Source: Pseudomonas serbica (lineage in GTDB: Bacteria > Pseudomonadota > Gammaproteobacteria > Pseudomonadales > Pseudomonadaceae). From it: DNA of 64,000 nucleotides. The first letter of the stretch is position 1. The number at the start of each line of letters is the position of its first letter. Position numbers and translations under genes: made by a program. Below are positions 7,273 through 18,900 of this stretch, one piece after another. The DNA is taken from contig NZ_JAQIYM010000007.1 in the NCBI RefSeq assembly GCF_028823535.1, positions 248,001-312,000 on the forward strand. The letters run 5' to 3'. A model generated the notes under the pieces. That model did not search any database and was not told the DNA's origin. It saw nothing but the letters and a program-made list of their open reading frames with translations.

Positions 7273-10083
7273 ATGCAGGATGCGCGCCCGAACCCGACGC
7301 TGGATCTGGAGTATTGCGTCGAACGTCCGATATTCATGGATTTCCTGCAGCACGCTGGACGCACACCTGATGCCGTGGCGGTGGTTTCTCATGACGCCAC
7401 ATGCAGCTACGGCGAACTTGAAGCGATCAGCCAGCGCCTTGCGTCCTTTTTGCTTGGACAGGGCGCGAAGGCTTCCGACCGGGTCGTGATCGTTTCCGGT
7501 CGCTGCGCTGGCCTGGTCTACGCCATGCTCGGTGCCTCGCGCGCCGGCTTGACCTTCACCGTGGCCGATATGGCTTATCCACGTTCGCGCATCGAGCAGA
7601 TCATCAAGGTGCTCGAGCCGAGCTTTGTCCTGGTCTGTGGCGAGGCCGCCTTCGAGGTCGATCCCCTGCGTTCGTCCGCGGTCCGCGTGGTCAACATCCC
7701 GGAAATGCCCGGCGACGCGCTGAAGGCCTTCGCCGTCGAGCCAAGGGGCTTGCCCGACGTCAACCCCGCACACCCGGCGTATATCACCTTCACATCGGGC
7801 AGTACCGGCGAGCCGAAGGGGATTGTCACCCATCACTCGCCCTTGGTTCATTTCATCGAATGGCATAGCCAGCGTCATTCGTTGACCAGGGAGAGTTGCT
7901 TTTCCCTGCTGTCGGGACTGGGCCACGATCCGGTCTACAGGGACGTGTTCACGCCGCTGTCGATTGGTGCAAAGGTCGTTATCCCGGCCCAGTCGACCGT
8001 TGTCGATCCAGCGGCATTGGCCAAATGGATACACCAGCACGGGATCTCGGTCATTCACCTCACGCCGCCCCTGGGCAAACTCATTGAGACCGGGGCGAAA
8101 ATCAGTGGCTTGCAGTTCGGTGAGCTGCGCTACCTGTTTTGGGGTGGCGATGCCTTGAGCAACACCCTGTACCAGCAAATCTGCCTGATCGCCCCCAATG
8201 CCATCAGCGTCAACTTCTACGGCACCACCGAAACGCCGCAGGCGATGGCCTTTCATCAGGTCGATCCGGCGCTCGACAACTCAAGGATCCCGCTGGGTAA
8301 AGGCATCGAGGGCGCGCAACTGTTGCTGGTCAATGAGGCCAACCAGTTGGTTGGAGAAGGCGAAACCGGAGAAATCCTGATACGCAGCCCGTATCTGTCC
8401 CTGGGGTACTACGGTGACGCGGCACTGACCACAGAAAAGTTCGTGGTCAATCCGTTTACCCGGGCCGAAGGTGATATCTGCTACCGAACTGGCGACCTGG
8501 GCACTTATCTGGCCGATGGCAGTGTCATGTTCCGGGGGCGCGGTGACAGCCAGGTCAAGATCCGTGGTCATCGCATCGAGCTTGCTGAAATCGAAGGCTC
8601 GATCACCAGGCACCCCCGGATCAAGCAGTGTGTGGTGTTGGCCGATAGCGACCGATCGAACGTGAAACTGGTGGCCTGTTGTGTTTCCACCCAGCCTGTT
8701 TCATCGGTTGAACTGCGTGAGCATGTGGGGCAGCAGCTACCTGACTACATGGTGCCGGCGTTGTTCGTGTTCGTGGATTCCATTGCACTGACGCCTAACG
8801 GCAAGATCGACAAGCGGGCGTTGCAGGCGCTGGTCGATAACCAGGCGGCGCCCGTCAATTCCAGCCAGGACCTGTCTCCGCTGGCGCTCAAGTTGACCCA
8901 GGCATGGGCGCAAATTCTTGAAGTGCCGCGCATCGATCCGCAATTGACCTTCGTCGAACTGGGCGGGGATTCACTCTCGTTCGTCCAGGCTTCAATGGTG
9001 CTGGAGGAACTGATCGGTCATCTGCCCGACCAATGGGAAATGATTCCGGTCGTTGAATTGTGTGAACTGGCCAGCGACACCAAGGCCTCGAGGTTCTCGA
9101 TACGGGCAATGGAAGTGCCGGTGTTCATGCGCGTGGTTTCCATCGTATTGATCGTCATTGGCCATTTTCATCTGTTTTCACACTGGCCGGTTTTCGGCGA
9201 AACCATGACCCTGTTCCTGATTTCCGGGGTCAGCCTGGCACGGTTTCAATTCAAGGCCATCAACGAGTACGGGAGCGTGCGCACGCTGGTGAAGTCCGTT
9301 GCCAGCATCGCGGTGCCGACGATCCTGTACACGGCGTTGGTGCAAATGCTGTTCGACAAAGTGCATTGGCAATCGCTGCTGCTGATTTCCAACTGGTTTA
9401 CAGCCGATACAGTCGGCAACTTCGCCTATTGGTACATAGAACTGCTGGTGCAGATGCTGGTGATCATCGGCTTCGTGCTGTCGTTCGAGCGCGTCAGGAA
9501 CATCATCAGTGCAGACCCGTTTCGTTGTTTTGTCATCGCATCGTGCGTGTTGGCGGTGGCCGATGTGCTGATCAGTGCCTTGGTGTTCGATGCGAGCGCG
9601 CTGCTCAATCGCGTGCCCCAGCATTACCTGGCGATCATGGTGCTCGGCATGGCCATTCACAGCGCTGGTACAACCCGCCAGAAGTTGATCGTCAGCGTCG
9701 TGACCGTGCTGGTAGTGGGTTGGCAGGACATGATGGCAATGCTGGGGTATGGACCGTTCGCCGCGGAGATCTGGAGCCATGTCGATATCGCCGTGCCTGC
9801 CGCGCTCCTGGTGATCTGGGTGCGGTCCATTCCCGTGCCAGGGATCATGGCCCGTGGCATGGCATTGATTGCGTCCTCGACGCTGTATATCTACTTGACG
9901 CATTTCCAGTTTCAGTCGGTGGCCCGGCGCCTTGGCGACTATCCGGTACTCTCGGTGGTCCTCGCCATCGTCGGCGGCGTTGCGGTGGGTTATGCCTGGA
10001 ACAAGGTCGTGCGCTGGGTGTTGATGCGCGGTAACGGCGAGGGCAAGAAGCGTCGAGCGGATAAAGTCGAGCGGGTGGCGTGA
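7273..10083 (+). CDS. NRPS-like protein: adenylation domain, carrier domain, membrane acyltransferase-3 domain
   Basis: 936 residues from the ATG at 7273 (GGGGAG lies 13 bases before; earlier starts are unlikely). Residues ~1-500 are an adenylation domain: FTSGSTGEPKG (A3), NFYGTTETPQA (A5), YRTGDLG (A7), FRGRGDSQVKIRGHRIELAE (A8), NGKIDKRAL (A10). The A4 region reads GHDPVYRDVFTPL; its Asp fits the residue that holds the substrate amino group, and the HDP..RD.FTPL pattern is like alpha-aminoadipate reductases. A carrier site follows (LGGDSLSFVQ, Ser near residue 575). Residues ~640-930 are about ten membrane helices starting IVLIVIGHFHLF, like acyltransferase family 3 (OafA type). No condensation or thioesterase domain and no tailoring neighbours. 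Probably activates an amino acid and passes it to a membrane-side acceptor; this is inference. Confidence 0.85.
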   Translation: MQDARPNPTLDLEYCVERPIFMDFLQHAGRTPDAVAVVSHDATCSYGELEAISQRLASFLLGQGAKASDRVVIVSGRCAGLVYAMLGASRAGLTFTVADMAYPRSRIEQIIKVLEPSFVLVCGEAAFEVDPLRSSAVRVVNIPEMPGDALKAFAVEPRGLPDVNPAHPAYITFTSGSTGEPKGIVTHHSPLVHFIEWHSQRHSLTRESCFSLLSGLGHDPVYRDVFTPLSIGAKVVIPAQSTVVDPAALAKWIHQHGISVIHLTPPLGKLIETGAKISGLQFGELRYLFWGGDALSNTLYQQICLIAPNAISVNFYGTTETPQAMAFHQVDPALDNSRIPLGKGIEGAQLLLVNEANQLVGEGETGEILIRSPYLSLGYYGDAALTTEKFVVNPFTRAEGDICYRTGDLGTYLADGSVMFRGRGDSQVKIRGHRIELAEIEGSITRHPRIKQCVVLADSDRSNVKLVACCVSTQPVSSVELREHVGQQLPDYMVPALFVFVDSIALTPNGKIDKRALQALVDNQAAPVNSSQDLSPLALKLTQAWAQILEVPRIDPQLTFVELGGDSLSFVQASMVLEELIGHLPDQWEMIPVVELCELASDTKASRFSIRAMEVPVFMRVVSIVLIVIGHFHLFSHWPVFGETMTLFLISGVSLARFQFKAINEYGSVRTLVKSVASIAVPTILYTALVQMLFDKVHWQSLLLISNWFTADTVGNFAYWYIELLVQMLVIIGFVLSFERVRNIISADPFRCFVIASCVLAVADVLISALVFDASALLNRVPQHYLAIMVLGMAIHSAGTTRQKLIVSVVTVLVVGWQDMMAMLGYGPFAAEIWSHVDIAVPAALLVIWVRSIPVPGIMARGMALIASSTLYIYLTHFQFQSVARRLGDYPVLSVVLAIVGGVAVGYAWNKVVRWVLMRGNGEGKKRRADKVERVA

Positions 10084-10179
10084 GGGTTCCGTAAACTGGC
10101 TGGGCAACCGGCGTTGCGCCATGAATGCCCCGGCTGACATGCGCGAGCGCCGCCTTACCCACTCAAGCAAGAGACCCCC

Positions 10180-10560
10180 ATGGCAAACCAAGACCTGACC
10201 TTCGTTCCCGATCCCGATGCGGACTCCATTTCCTCCGACGTCGCCGGTTTCGGCGGCATGCTGGTCTCCACCCAGATTCCGACCCGTGCCGATGGCAGCC
10301 TTGAACTGGGCGATATCACCCTGCAAAGCGAATGCACCCTGCAGGCGTTGAAAGTGGCGCTGGAGCGCGCCGGCAGTTCCATGGACCGGGTGCTGCACCT
10401 GACCATCTACCTCACCGACATGGCCGACCGCGCCGCGTTCAACGAGGTCTACAAGCGCTTCTTCGCCAAGCCGTGGCCAGTACGCGCCGCAGTGGGTGTA
10501 GCGTCTCTGGCGGTGGAAGGGATGCGGGTGGAAGTCACCGCAATGGCCGCCAAAGCCTAA
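10180..10560 (+). CDS. RidA/YjgF-family protein (enamine/imine deaminase type)
   Basis: 126 residues. The fold signature is seen in GFGGMLVSTQIPTRADGSLE and in the second half LHLTIYLTDMADRAAFNEVY, with the RAAVGV...GMRVEVTAMA ending typical of this family. The canonical RidA catalytic Arg is found in a RAA segment near residue 105. Homologues hydrolyse reactive 2-aminoacrylate-like enamines or act in other small-molecule roles. A REP doublet follows. It stands alone, with the NRPS-like gene 96 bases upstream in the same direction. Confidence 0.87.
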   Translation: MANQDLTFVPDPDADSISSDVAGFGGMLVSTQIPTRADGSLELGDITLQSECTLQALKVALERAGSSMDRVLHLTIYLTDMADRAAFNEVYKRFFAKPWPVRAAVGVASLAVEGMRVEVTAMAAKA

Positions 10561-10579
10561 CTGTAATCCCACACGCGAA

Positions 10580-10667
10580 CCTGTAGGAGCTGGCTTGCCA
10601 GCGAAGAGGCCCCGAAATAGCAGCGTGATATTTAAGGCCGCCTTCGCTGGCAAGCCAGCTCCTACAA
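10580..10667. repeat. REP doublet
   Basis: CCTGTAGGAGCTGGCTTGCC at 10580 faces GCTGGCAAGCCAGCTCCTAC ending at 10667. The short central part (CGAAATAGCAGCGTGATATT) gives a compact hairpin of about 88 bases downstream of the RidA gene. Confidence 0.9.
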
Positions 10668-10795
10668 GGGGTTTGTGGTACGCGCAGCTGCATCTTCGCG
10701 CCCGGAACCCGCCACCTGGCAGTACACGGGTGCCGCCTGGGCATTTCACCGCTACAATGCGCGCCTCGACCGTGACAGCCTGACTAAAAAATATT

Positions 10796-12793
10796 ATGTC
10801 CCTGCCCAAACATCACCTGGAATTGCTCAGCCCCGCCCGTGACGTGGCGATTGCCCGCGAGGCCATCCTGCATGGCGCCGATGCCGTCTACCTTGGCGGC
10901 CCAAGCTTCGGCGCCCGGCATAACGCCTGCAACGAGGTGAGCGATATCGCCGCACTGGTGGAGTTCGCCCATCGCTACCACGCCCGGGTGTTCACCACGA
11001 TCAATACGATCCTGCACGACAATGAGCTGGAGCCGGCACGCAAGCTGATCCATGAGTTGTACGACGCCGGCGTCGATGCGCTGATCGTCCAGGACCTGGG
11101 CGTGATGGAACTGGACATCCCGCCGATCGAGCTGCACGCCAGCACCCAGACCGACATCCGCACCCTGGAGCGGGCGAAGTTCCTCGACCAGGCCGGTTTT
11201 TCGCAACTGGTACTGGCTCGTGAGCTGAACCTGCAGGAAATCCGCGCCATTGCCGACGAAACCGAGGCAGCGATCGAGTTCTTCATCCACGGCGCGTTGT
11301 GCGTGGCGTTTTCCGGCCAGTGCAATATTTCCCACGCGCAGACCGGCCGCAGCGCCAACCGCGGTGACTGCTCCCAGGCCTGCCGCCTGCCGTACACCCT
11401 CAAGGACGAAAAGGGTGGGGTGATCGCCTACGAGAAGCACCTGCTGTCCATGAAGGACAACAACCAGAGCGCCAACATCCGCGCCCTGGTGGAAGCCGGC
11501 GTGCGCTCGTTCAAGATCGAAGGGCGCTACAAGGACATGGGCTACGTGAAGAACATCACCGCCTACTACCGCCAGCGCCTGGACGCTGTGCTCGAAGATC
11601 GTCCGGACCTTGCCCGCGCGTCCAGCGGCCGCACCGCGCATTTCTTCCTGCCCGACCCGGACAAGACCTTCCACCGTGGCAGCACCGACTACTTCGTCAG
11701 CGAGCGCAAGATCGACATCGGCGCCTTCGACTCGCCGACCTTCACCGGCCTGCCGGTGGGCGTGGTGGAAAAAGTCGGCAAGCGCGACCTGCTGGTGGTC
11801 ACCCACGAGCCGCTGTCCAACGGTGACGGCCTCAACGTGCTGGTCAAGCGTGAAGTGGTGGGCTGGCGCACCAACATTGCCGAGCCTAAAGGCGAATTCG
11901 AAGAGGACGGCGAGAAACGCTATCGCTACCGGGTCGAACCGAACGAGATGCCCAAGGGCTTGCACCAGTTGCGCCCGAATCACCCGTTGAGCCGCAACCT
12001 GGATCACAACTGGGCCCAGGCGCTGCAAAAGACCTCCGCCGAGCGCCGGATCGGTCTTTCCTGGCTGGCGCGCCTGCGTGAAGAGCGCCTGGAACTGACC
12101 GCCACCAGCGAAGAGGGCATCAGCGCCAGCGTCGCCCTGGAGGGGCCATTCGGCGTGGCCAACAAGCCGGAGCAGGCCCTGGACCAACTGCACGATCTGC
12201 TGGGCCAACTGGGCACCACCGAGTACCACGCCACCAACGTCAAGCTGGACGCTCCGCAGGCGTTCTTCATCCCCAACTCGCAGCTCAAGGCCTTGCGCCG
12301 CGAAGTGATCGAAGCGCTGACCGTGGCACGCATTGCGGCCCACCCACGGGGCGGCCGCAAAGCCGAAACCACGCCGCCACCGGTGTACCCGGAGTCGCAC
12401 CTGTCGTTCCTGGCCAACGTCTATAACCAGAAGGCCCGCGACTTCTATCACCGTCACGGGGTGAAGCTGATCGACGCGGCCTATGAGGCCCATGAAGAGA
12501 CGGGCGAAGTACCGGTGATGATCACCAAGCACTGCCTGCGGTTCTCCTTCAACCTGTGTCCCAAGCAGGCCAAGGGCGTGACGGGCGTGCGCACCAAGGT
12601 CGCGCCGATGCAGTTGATCCATGGCGACGAAGTGCTGACGTTGAAATTCGACTGCAAGCCTTGCGAGATGCACGTGATCGGTAAGATGAAGGGGCACATC
12701 CTCGATCTGCCGCAACCGGGCAGCGTGCAGCAGGTCGTCGGGCACATCAGCCCCGAAGACCTGCTCAAGACCATCCATCGCGCACCCCACTGA
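10796..12793 (+). CDS. rlhA: 23S rRNA 5-hydroxycytidine synthase, peptidase U32 family
   Basis: 665 residues, close to E. coli RlhA/YdcP (653). The U32 signature is in EFFIHGALCVAFSGQCNISH followed by SANRGDCSQACR (residues ~160-195). Further Cys residues sit in SFNLCPKQAKG and FDCKPCEMHVIG near the C-terminus, consistent with an iron-sulfur cluster. RlhA hydroxylates C2501 of 23S rRNA using prephenate-derived chemistry. The start ATG has no visible Shine-Dalgarno (preceded by AAAAAATATT). A strong stem-loop lies just after the stop. Confidence 0.92.
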   Translation: MSLPKHHLELLSPARDVAIAREAILHGADAVYLGGPSFGARHNACNEVSDIAALVEFAHRYHARVFTTINTILHDNELEPARKLIHELYDAGVDALIVQDLGVMELDIPPIELHASTQTDIRTLERAKFLDQAGFSQLVLARELNLQEIRAIADETEAAIEFFIHGALCVAFSGQCNISHAQTGRSANRGDCSQACRLPYTLKDEKGGVIAYEKHLLSMKDNNQSANIRALVEAGVRSFKIEGRYKDMGYVKNITAYYRQRLDAVLEDRPDLARASSGRTAHFFLPDPDKTFHRGSTDYFVSERKIDIGAFDSPTFTGLPVGVVEKVGKRDLLVVTHEPLSNGDGLNVLVKREVVGWRTNIAEPKGEFEEDGEKRYRYRVEPNEMPKGLHQLRPNHPLSRNLDHNWAQALQKTSAERRIGLSWLARLREERLELTATSEEGISASVALEGPFGVANKPEQALDQLHDLLGQLGTTEYHATNVKLDAPQAFFIPNSQLKALRREVIEALTVARIAAHPRGGRKAETTPPPVYPESHLSFLANVYNQKARDFYHRHGVKLIDAAYEAHEETGEVPVMITKHCLRFSFNLCPKQAKGVTGVRTKVAPMQLIHGDEVLTLKFDCKPCEMHVIGKMKGHILDLPQPGSVQQVVGHISPEDLLKTIHRAPH

Positions 12794-12800
12794 GTGATCG

Positions 12801-12830
12801 GCGAGCGCGCAGTCATGGCTGCGCGCTCGC
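12801..12830. terminator. bidirectional terminator-like stem-loop between rlhA and katG
   Basis: GCGAGCGCGCAG (12801-12812) pairs perfectly with CTGCGCGCTCGC (12819-12830) around a TCATGG loop. It lies between the convergent stops of rlhA and katG. There is no clean T run on either side, so it is a stem-type rather than textbook terminator. Confidence 0.6.
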
Positions 12831-12852
12831 CCATTCACGCCGGGCGGTCAGC

Positions 12853-15477
<2,625 letters not shown>

Positions 15478-15930
15478 TCGCCAGCGAAGAGGCCCGAAAA
15501 ACCAGCGCAATACTCAAGGCAGCCTTCGCCGGCAAGCCGGGCTCCTACAATGTTTTGTGTTGGCCATGAGTCCGTGATTTTCCACGGACCTGTAGGAGCT
15601 GGCTTGCCAGCGAAGAGGCCCGAAAGACCAGCGCAATACTCAAGGCCGCCTTCGCCGGCAAGCCGGGCTCCTGCAATGTTTTGTGTTGGCCATGAGTCCT
15701 TGGCTGTCCTCGGACCTGTAGGAGCTGGCTTGCCAGCGAAGAGGCCCGAAAGACCAGCGCAATACTCAAGGCAGCCTTCGCCGGCAAGCCGGGCTCCTAC
15801 AATGTTTTGTGTTGGCCATGAATCCGTGGTTTTCTTCGGACTTGTAGGAGCTGGCTTGCCAGCGAAGAGGCCCGAAAGACCAGCGCAGTACTCAAGGCCG
15901 CCTTCGCCGGCAAGCCGGGCTCCTACAATG
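15478..15930. repeat. tandem array of REP doublets, ~126-bp period
   Basis: The unit TGTAGGAGCTGGCTTGCCAG ... TTCGCCGGCAAGCCGGGCTC recurs with starts at 15591, 15717 and 15843 (126-base steps), with a truncated first unit from 15478. Between doublets the linker CTACAATGTTTTGTGTTGGC plus ~25 bases is conserved. The unit resembles that at 35427-36262. It ends 10 bases before the stop of the nitrate reductase gene on the other strand. Confidence 0.92.
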
Positions 15931-15940
15931 TTCCAACCAC

Positions 15941-18900
15941 TCAATAGACATCCCGCAAATACCGCTTGTGCTCACTCATCTGGCGCCAATAATCGGCAGC
16001 GCCTTGCGGGTCCAGGCCGCCATGGTGCTGCGCGACCTGGCGCAACGCCTGGTCGACGTCCCTGGCCATGCAGCTGGCATCGCCACAGATGTACAACCGG
16101 GCGCCGTCCTGCAGCCAGCGCCAGAGTTCGGCGCCTTGTTCGCGGATGCGGTCCTGTACGTAGATTTTCTCGGCCTGGTCACGGGAAAACGCCAGGCTCA
16201 GGTTCGTCAGCAGGCCATCGTGCTGCATGCCTTGCAGTTCATCGCGGTAATAGAAATCGCTGGCGGCGTGCTGTTCACCGAAGAACAGCCAGTTCCTGCC
16301 CTGATCGCCCCGCGCCCGGCGTTCCTGCAAGAAGGCGCGGAAGGGGGCAACGCCGGTACCGGGGCCGATCATGATCATCGGTACATCACCATCGGTGGGC
16401 ACGCGAAAGTGTTTCGACGGCTGGATGAAAACCGGTACCTCGGCGTCTTGCGCGCGGTCGGCGAGAAAGGTCGAGGACACGCCCTTGCGTTTGCCGTAGC
16501 GCACCGCCGCCACGGTGAGATGGACTTCCCGTGGATGCACCTTGGCGCTCGACGCGATGGAGTACTGGCGCGGTTGCAGGCGCTTGAAGGTACCCAGCAG
16601 CTCGCTCGCCGAGCAGTCGAGCGGATACTCCTGCAGTACGTCTGCCAATTGACGTCCCCACAACCATTGTTTCAACTGAGCCTTGTGCCCATTGCCCAGC
16701 AGCTGTTTCAAGCCGGGGTTGGTGCTGCGCTCGGCGATGAAGGCCAGGGTGTCGCTGTTGGGCCGGGCAATTTCGTAGTGTTCGGTGAGTGCCTGACGCA
16801 ACGACACCTCGCCACCTTTTTCGATGTTTACCGTCGCCTCGGCATTCAACCGGGTCAGGGCGAGTAACTCATCGACCAGTTCCGGACAATTGCGCGGATG
16901 CACGCCCAGGGCGTCCCCCGCCTCATAACGCAGCGCTGAATCCGCCAGGTCCAGGGAAAACATGCGGGTCTCCTTGTGCGGGCTCTGGCTGTTCAGGTGA
17001 AGATTGGCCAGCAACCGCGAGGCGTGGGGTTTGGCCTTGCCGGGTGTTTCGGCGGGGCTGGCGGCGCCGTGCGTCTGGACAACGACCGCAGGCTCGGGCT
17101 TGAGCGTCTTCTGCAGTTGCGCCAGCCATGTATCGGCGCGCTCTTCGAATTCGGTGTCGCAATCGACCCGTTCCAGCAGGCGAGTGGCGCCCAGTTCCTG
17201 CAGGCGTTGGTCGAGTTGCCTGCCGTGCCGGCAGAACTGGTCGTAGGCCGGGTCACCCAGGGCCAGCACGGCAAAGCGCAGCGATTCCAGGCGAGTCTGG
17301 GTGGTGCTGAGGGTGTGCCAGAACCCTTCGCCGTTGTCCGGCGGATCGCCATCGCCGAAGGTGCTGCTGATCAGGGCCAGGTTCTGCGTGCTGGCCAGCT
17401 TGCTGGCGGGAAAGTCGGCCATCGCGCTCAGCTCCACGGCGAAACCGCCGTCGCGCAGGCGCGCGGCTAGACGCTCGGCCAGGGTTTCGGCATTGCCGGT
17501 TTGCGAGGCCCAGAGCAATGTCACGGCGGGCGCGTCGTCGGTGATGATGGGTGCCGGAGTTTCAGCCTGGTTGCCCAGTTGTGCGATACCCGCATCGACC
17601 CGACTGAACAACCCGCCCAGGAGCCCGTCCAGCCACAGGCGAGTCTCGGTAGCCAGAGGCGCGCTGGGCGGCAGCACCGGCACACCAGCCGCCTGGCGTC
17701 CGGCGGTCGATTGCAAGCCACTGAGAAAACCGGCGAGGTAGGTGCGCTCGCTGTCGTTCAGTTGCGGGGAGGGCAGGCGACGGATGCCCGCCAGATCAGC
17801 GAAGGTCTCGATGCTCGACATGGCGAGTTCCTCTGGCACGGGGGAGGGGGCGATGGCAGCAGGCGTTGGGGTTTGCAGGAACTGATGGTCAATCAGTTCG
17901 ACGCGTTGCAGGGCGACCGCACAGAACTTGAACTCAGGCTGCTGCGATATCGGGTCGACGGCATCGTTGGTCACGGCATTGATCGCCAGGTGTTCGCCAA
18001 ACACATCGTTCCAGTGAAAAGGCGCAAAACAATTACCCTGGCGCACCCGGTCGGTCACCACCGCCGGCAACACGGCCCGACCCCGCACGGAGCGAACTTC
18101 GACCGGGTCCCTGTCCTTGATGCCCAACGCGCTGGCATCCTCGGGATGGATCTCGACGAAGGGCCCCGGATTGAGCTTGTTCAGGGTCGCCACCTTGCCG
18201 GTCTTGGTCAGGGTGTGCCACTGGTGCTGCAAGCGCCCGGTGTTAAGCACGAAGGGAAAGGCTTCATCCGGCATTTCCGCCGGCATCATGTGCGGCCGGG
18301 CGAGGAAGAAGCCTTTGCCGCGCTCGGTGGCAAACACGATCGCCGGCTGGCTGCCATCGGCTTCGACCTTGAGCGTCTGGCTCACGCCGTCGTTGAGGTA
18401 GCGAATCGGATTGCGCGGCGCGGCGGCCTCGGACGCGCACGGCCATTGCAGCGGTTGGTCGCGCAGGCGCGGGTAGCTGGCGCCGCGAATGTCGTAGCCG
18501 GTCCTGGGGTTCCAGGCGCGCTTGATCTCTTCGAACACCTCCTCGGCAGTGCTGTATGAGAACCCGTCGGCGAAGCCCATCTCGCAGGCCACGCGGGCGA
18601 TGATCTGCCAGTCGGGCAGCGTCTCGCCCGGGGGCTCCACGGCTTTTTGCATCAGCGTCAGGTTGCGCTCGGAGTTGATCATCACGCCCTCGGCCTCGGC
18701 CCAGAGCGCGCCGGGCAGGAGGATATCGGCGTAGCGGTTGGTCTCGGTGTCGAGGTAGGCGTCCTGGGTGATCACCAATTGTGCCGCCTGCAGGCCGTCG
18801 ATGACCTTCTGGCGGTTGGGGCCGGAGGCTACCGGGTTGGTGCAGATGATCCAGCAGGCCTTGATCTTGCCTGCGCTCATGTCTTCGAACAGGGCCACGG

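Noticed and set aside
9178..10809. Long minus-strand open frame (543 codons) opposite the NRPS-like and RidA genes
   Set aside because: The plus strand has clear domain motifs; the minus frame is a third-position GC artefact without recognisable protein features. The same holds for other long antisense frames at 817-1896, 18264-20021 and 32428-34446.
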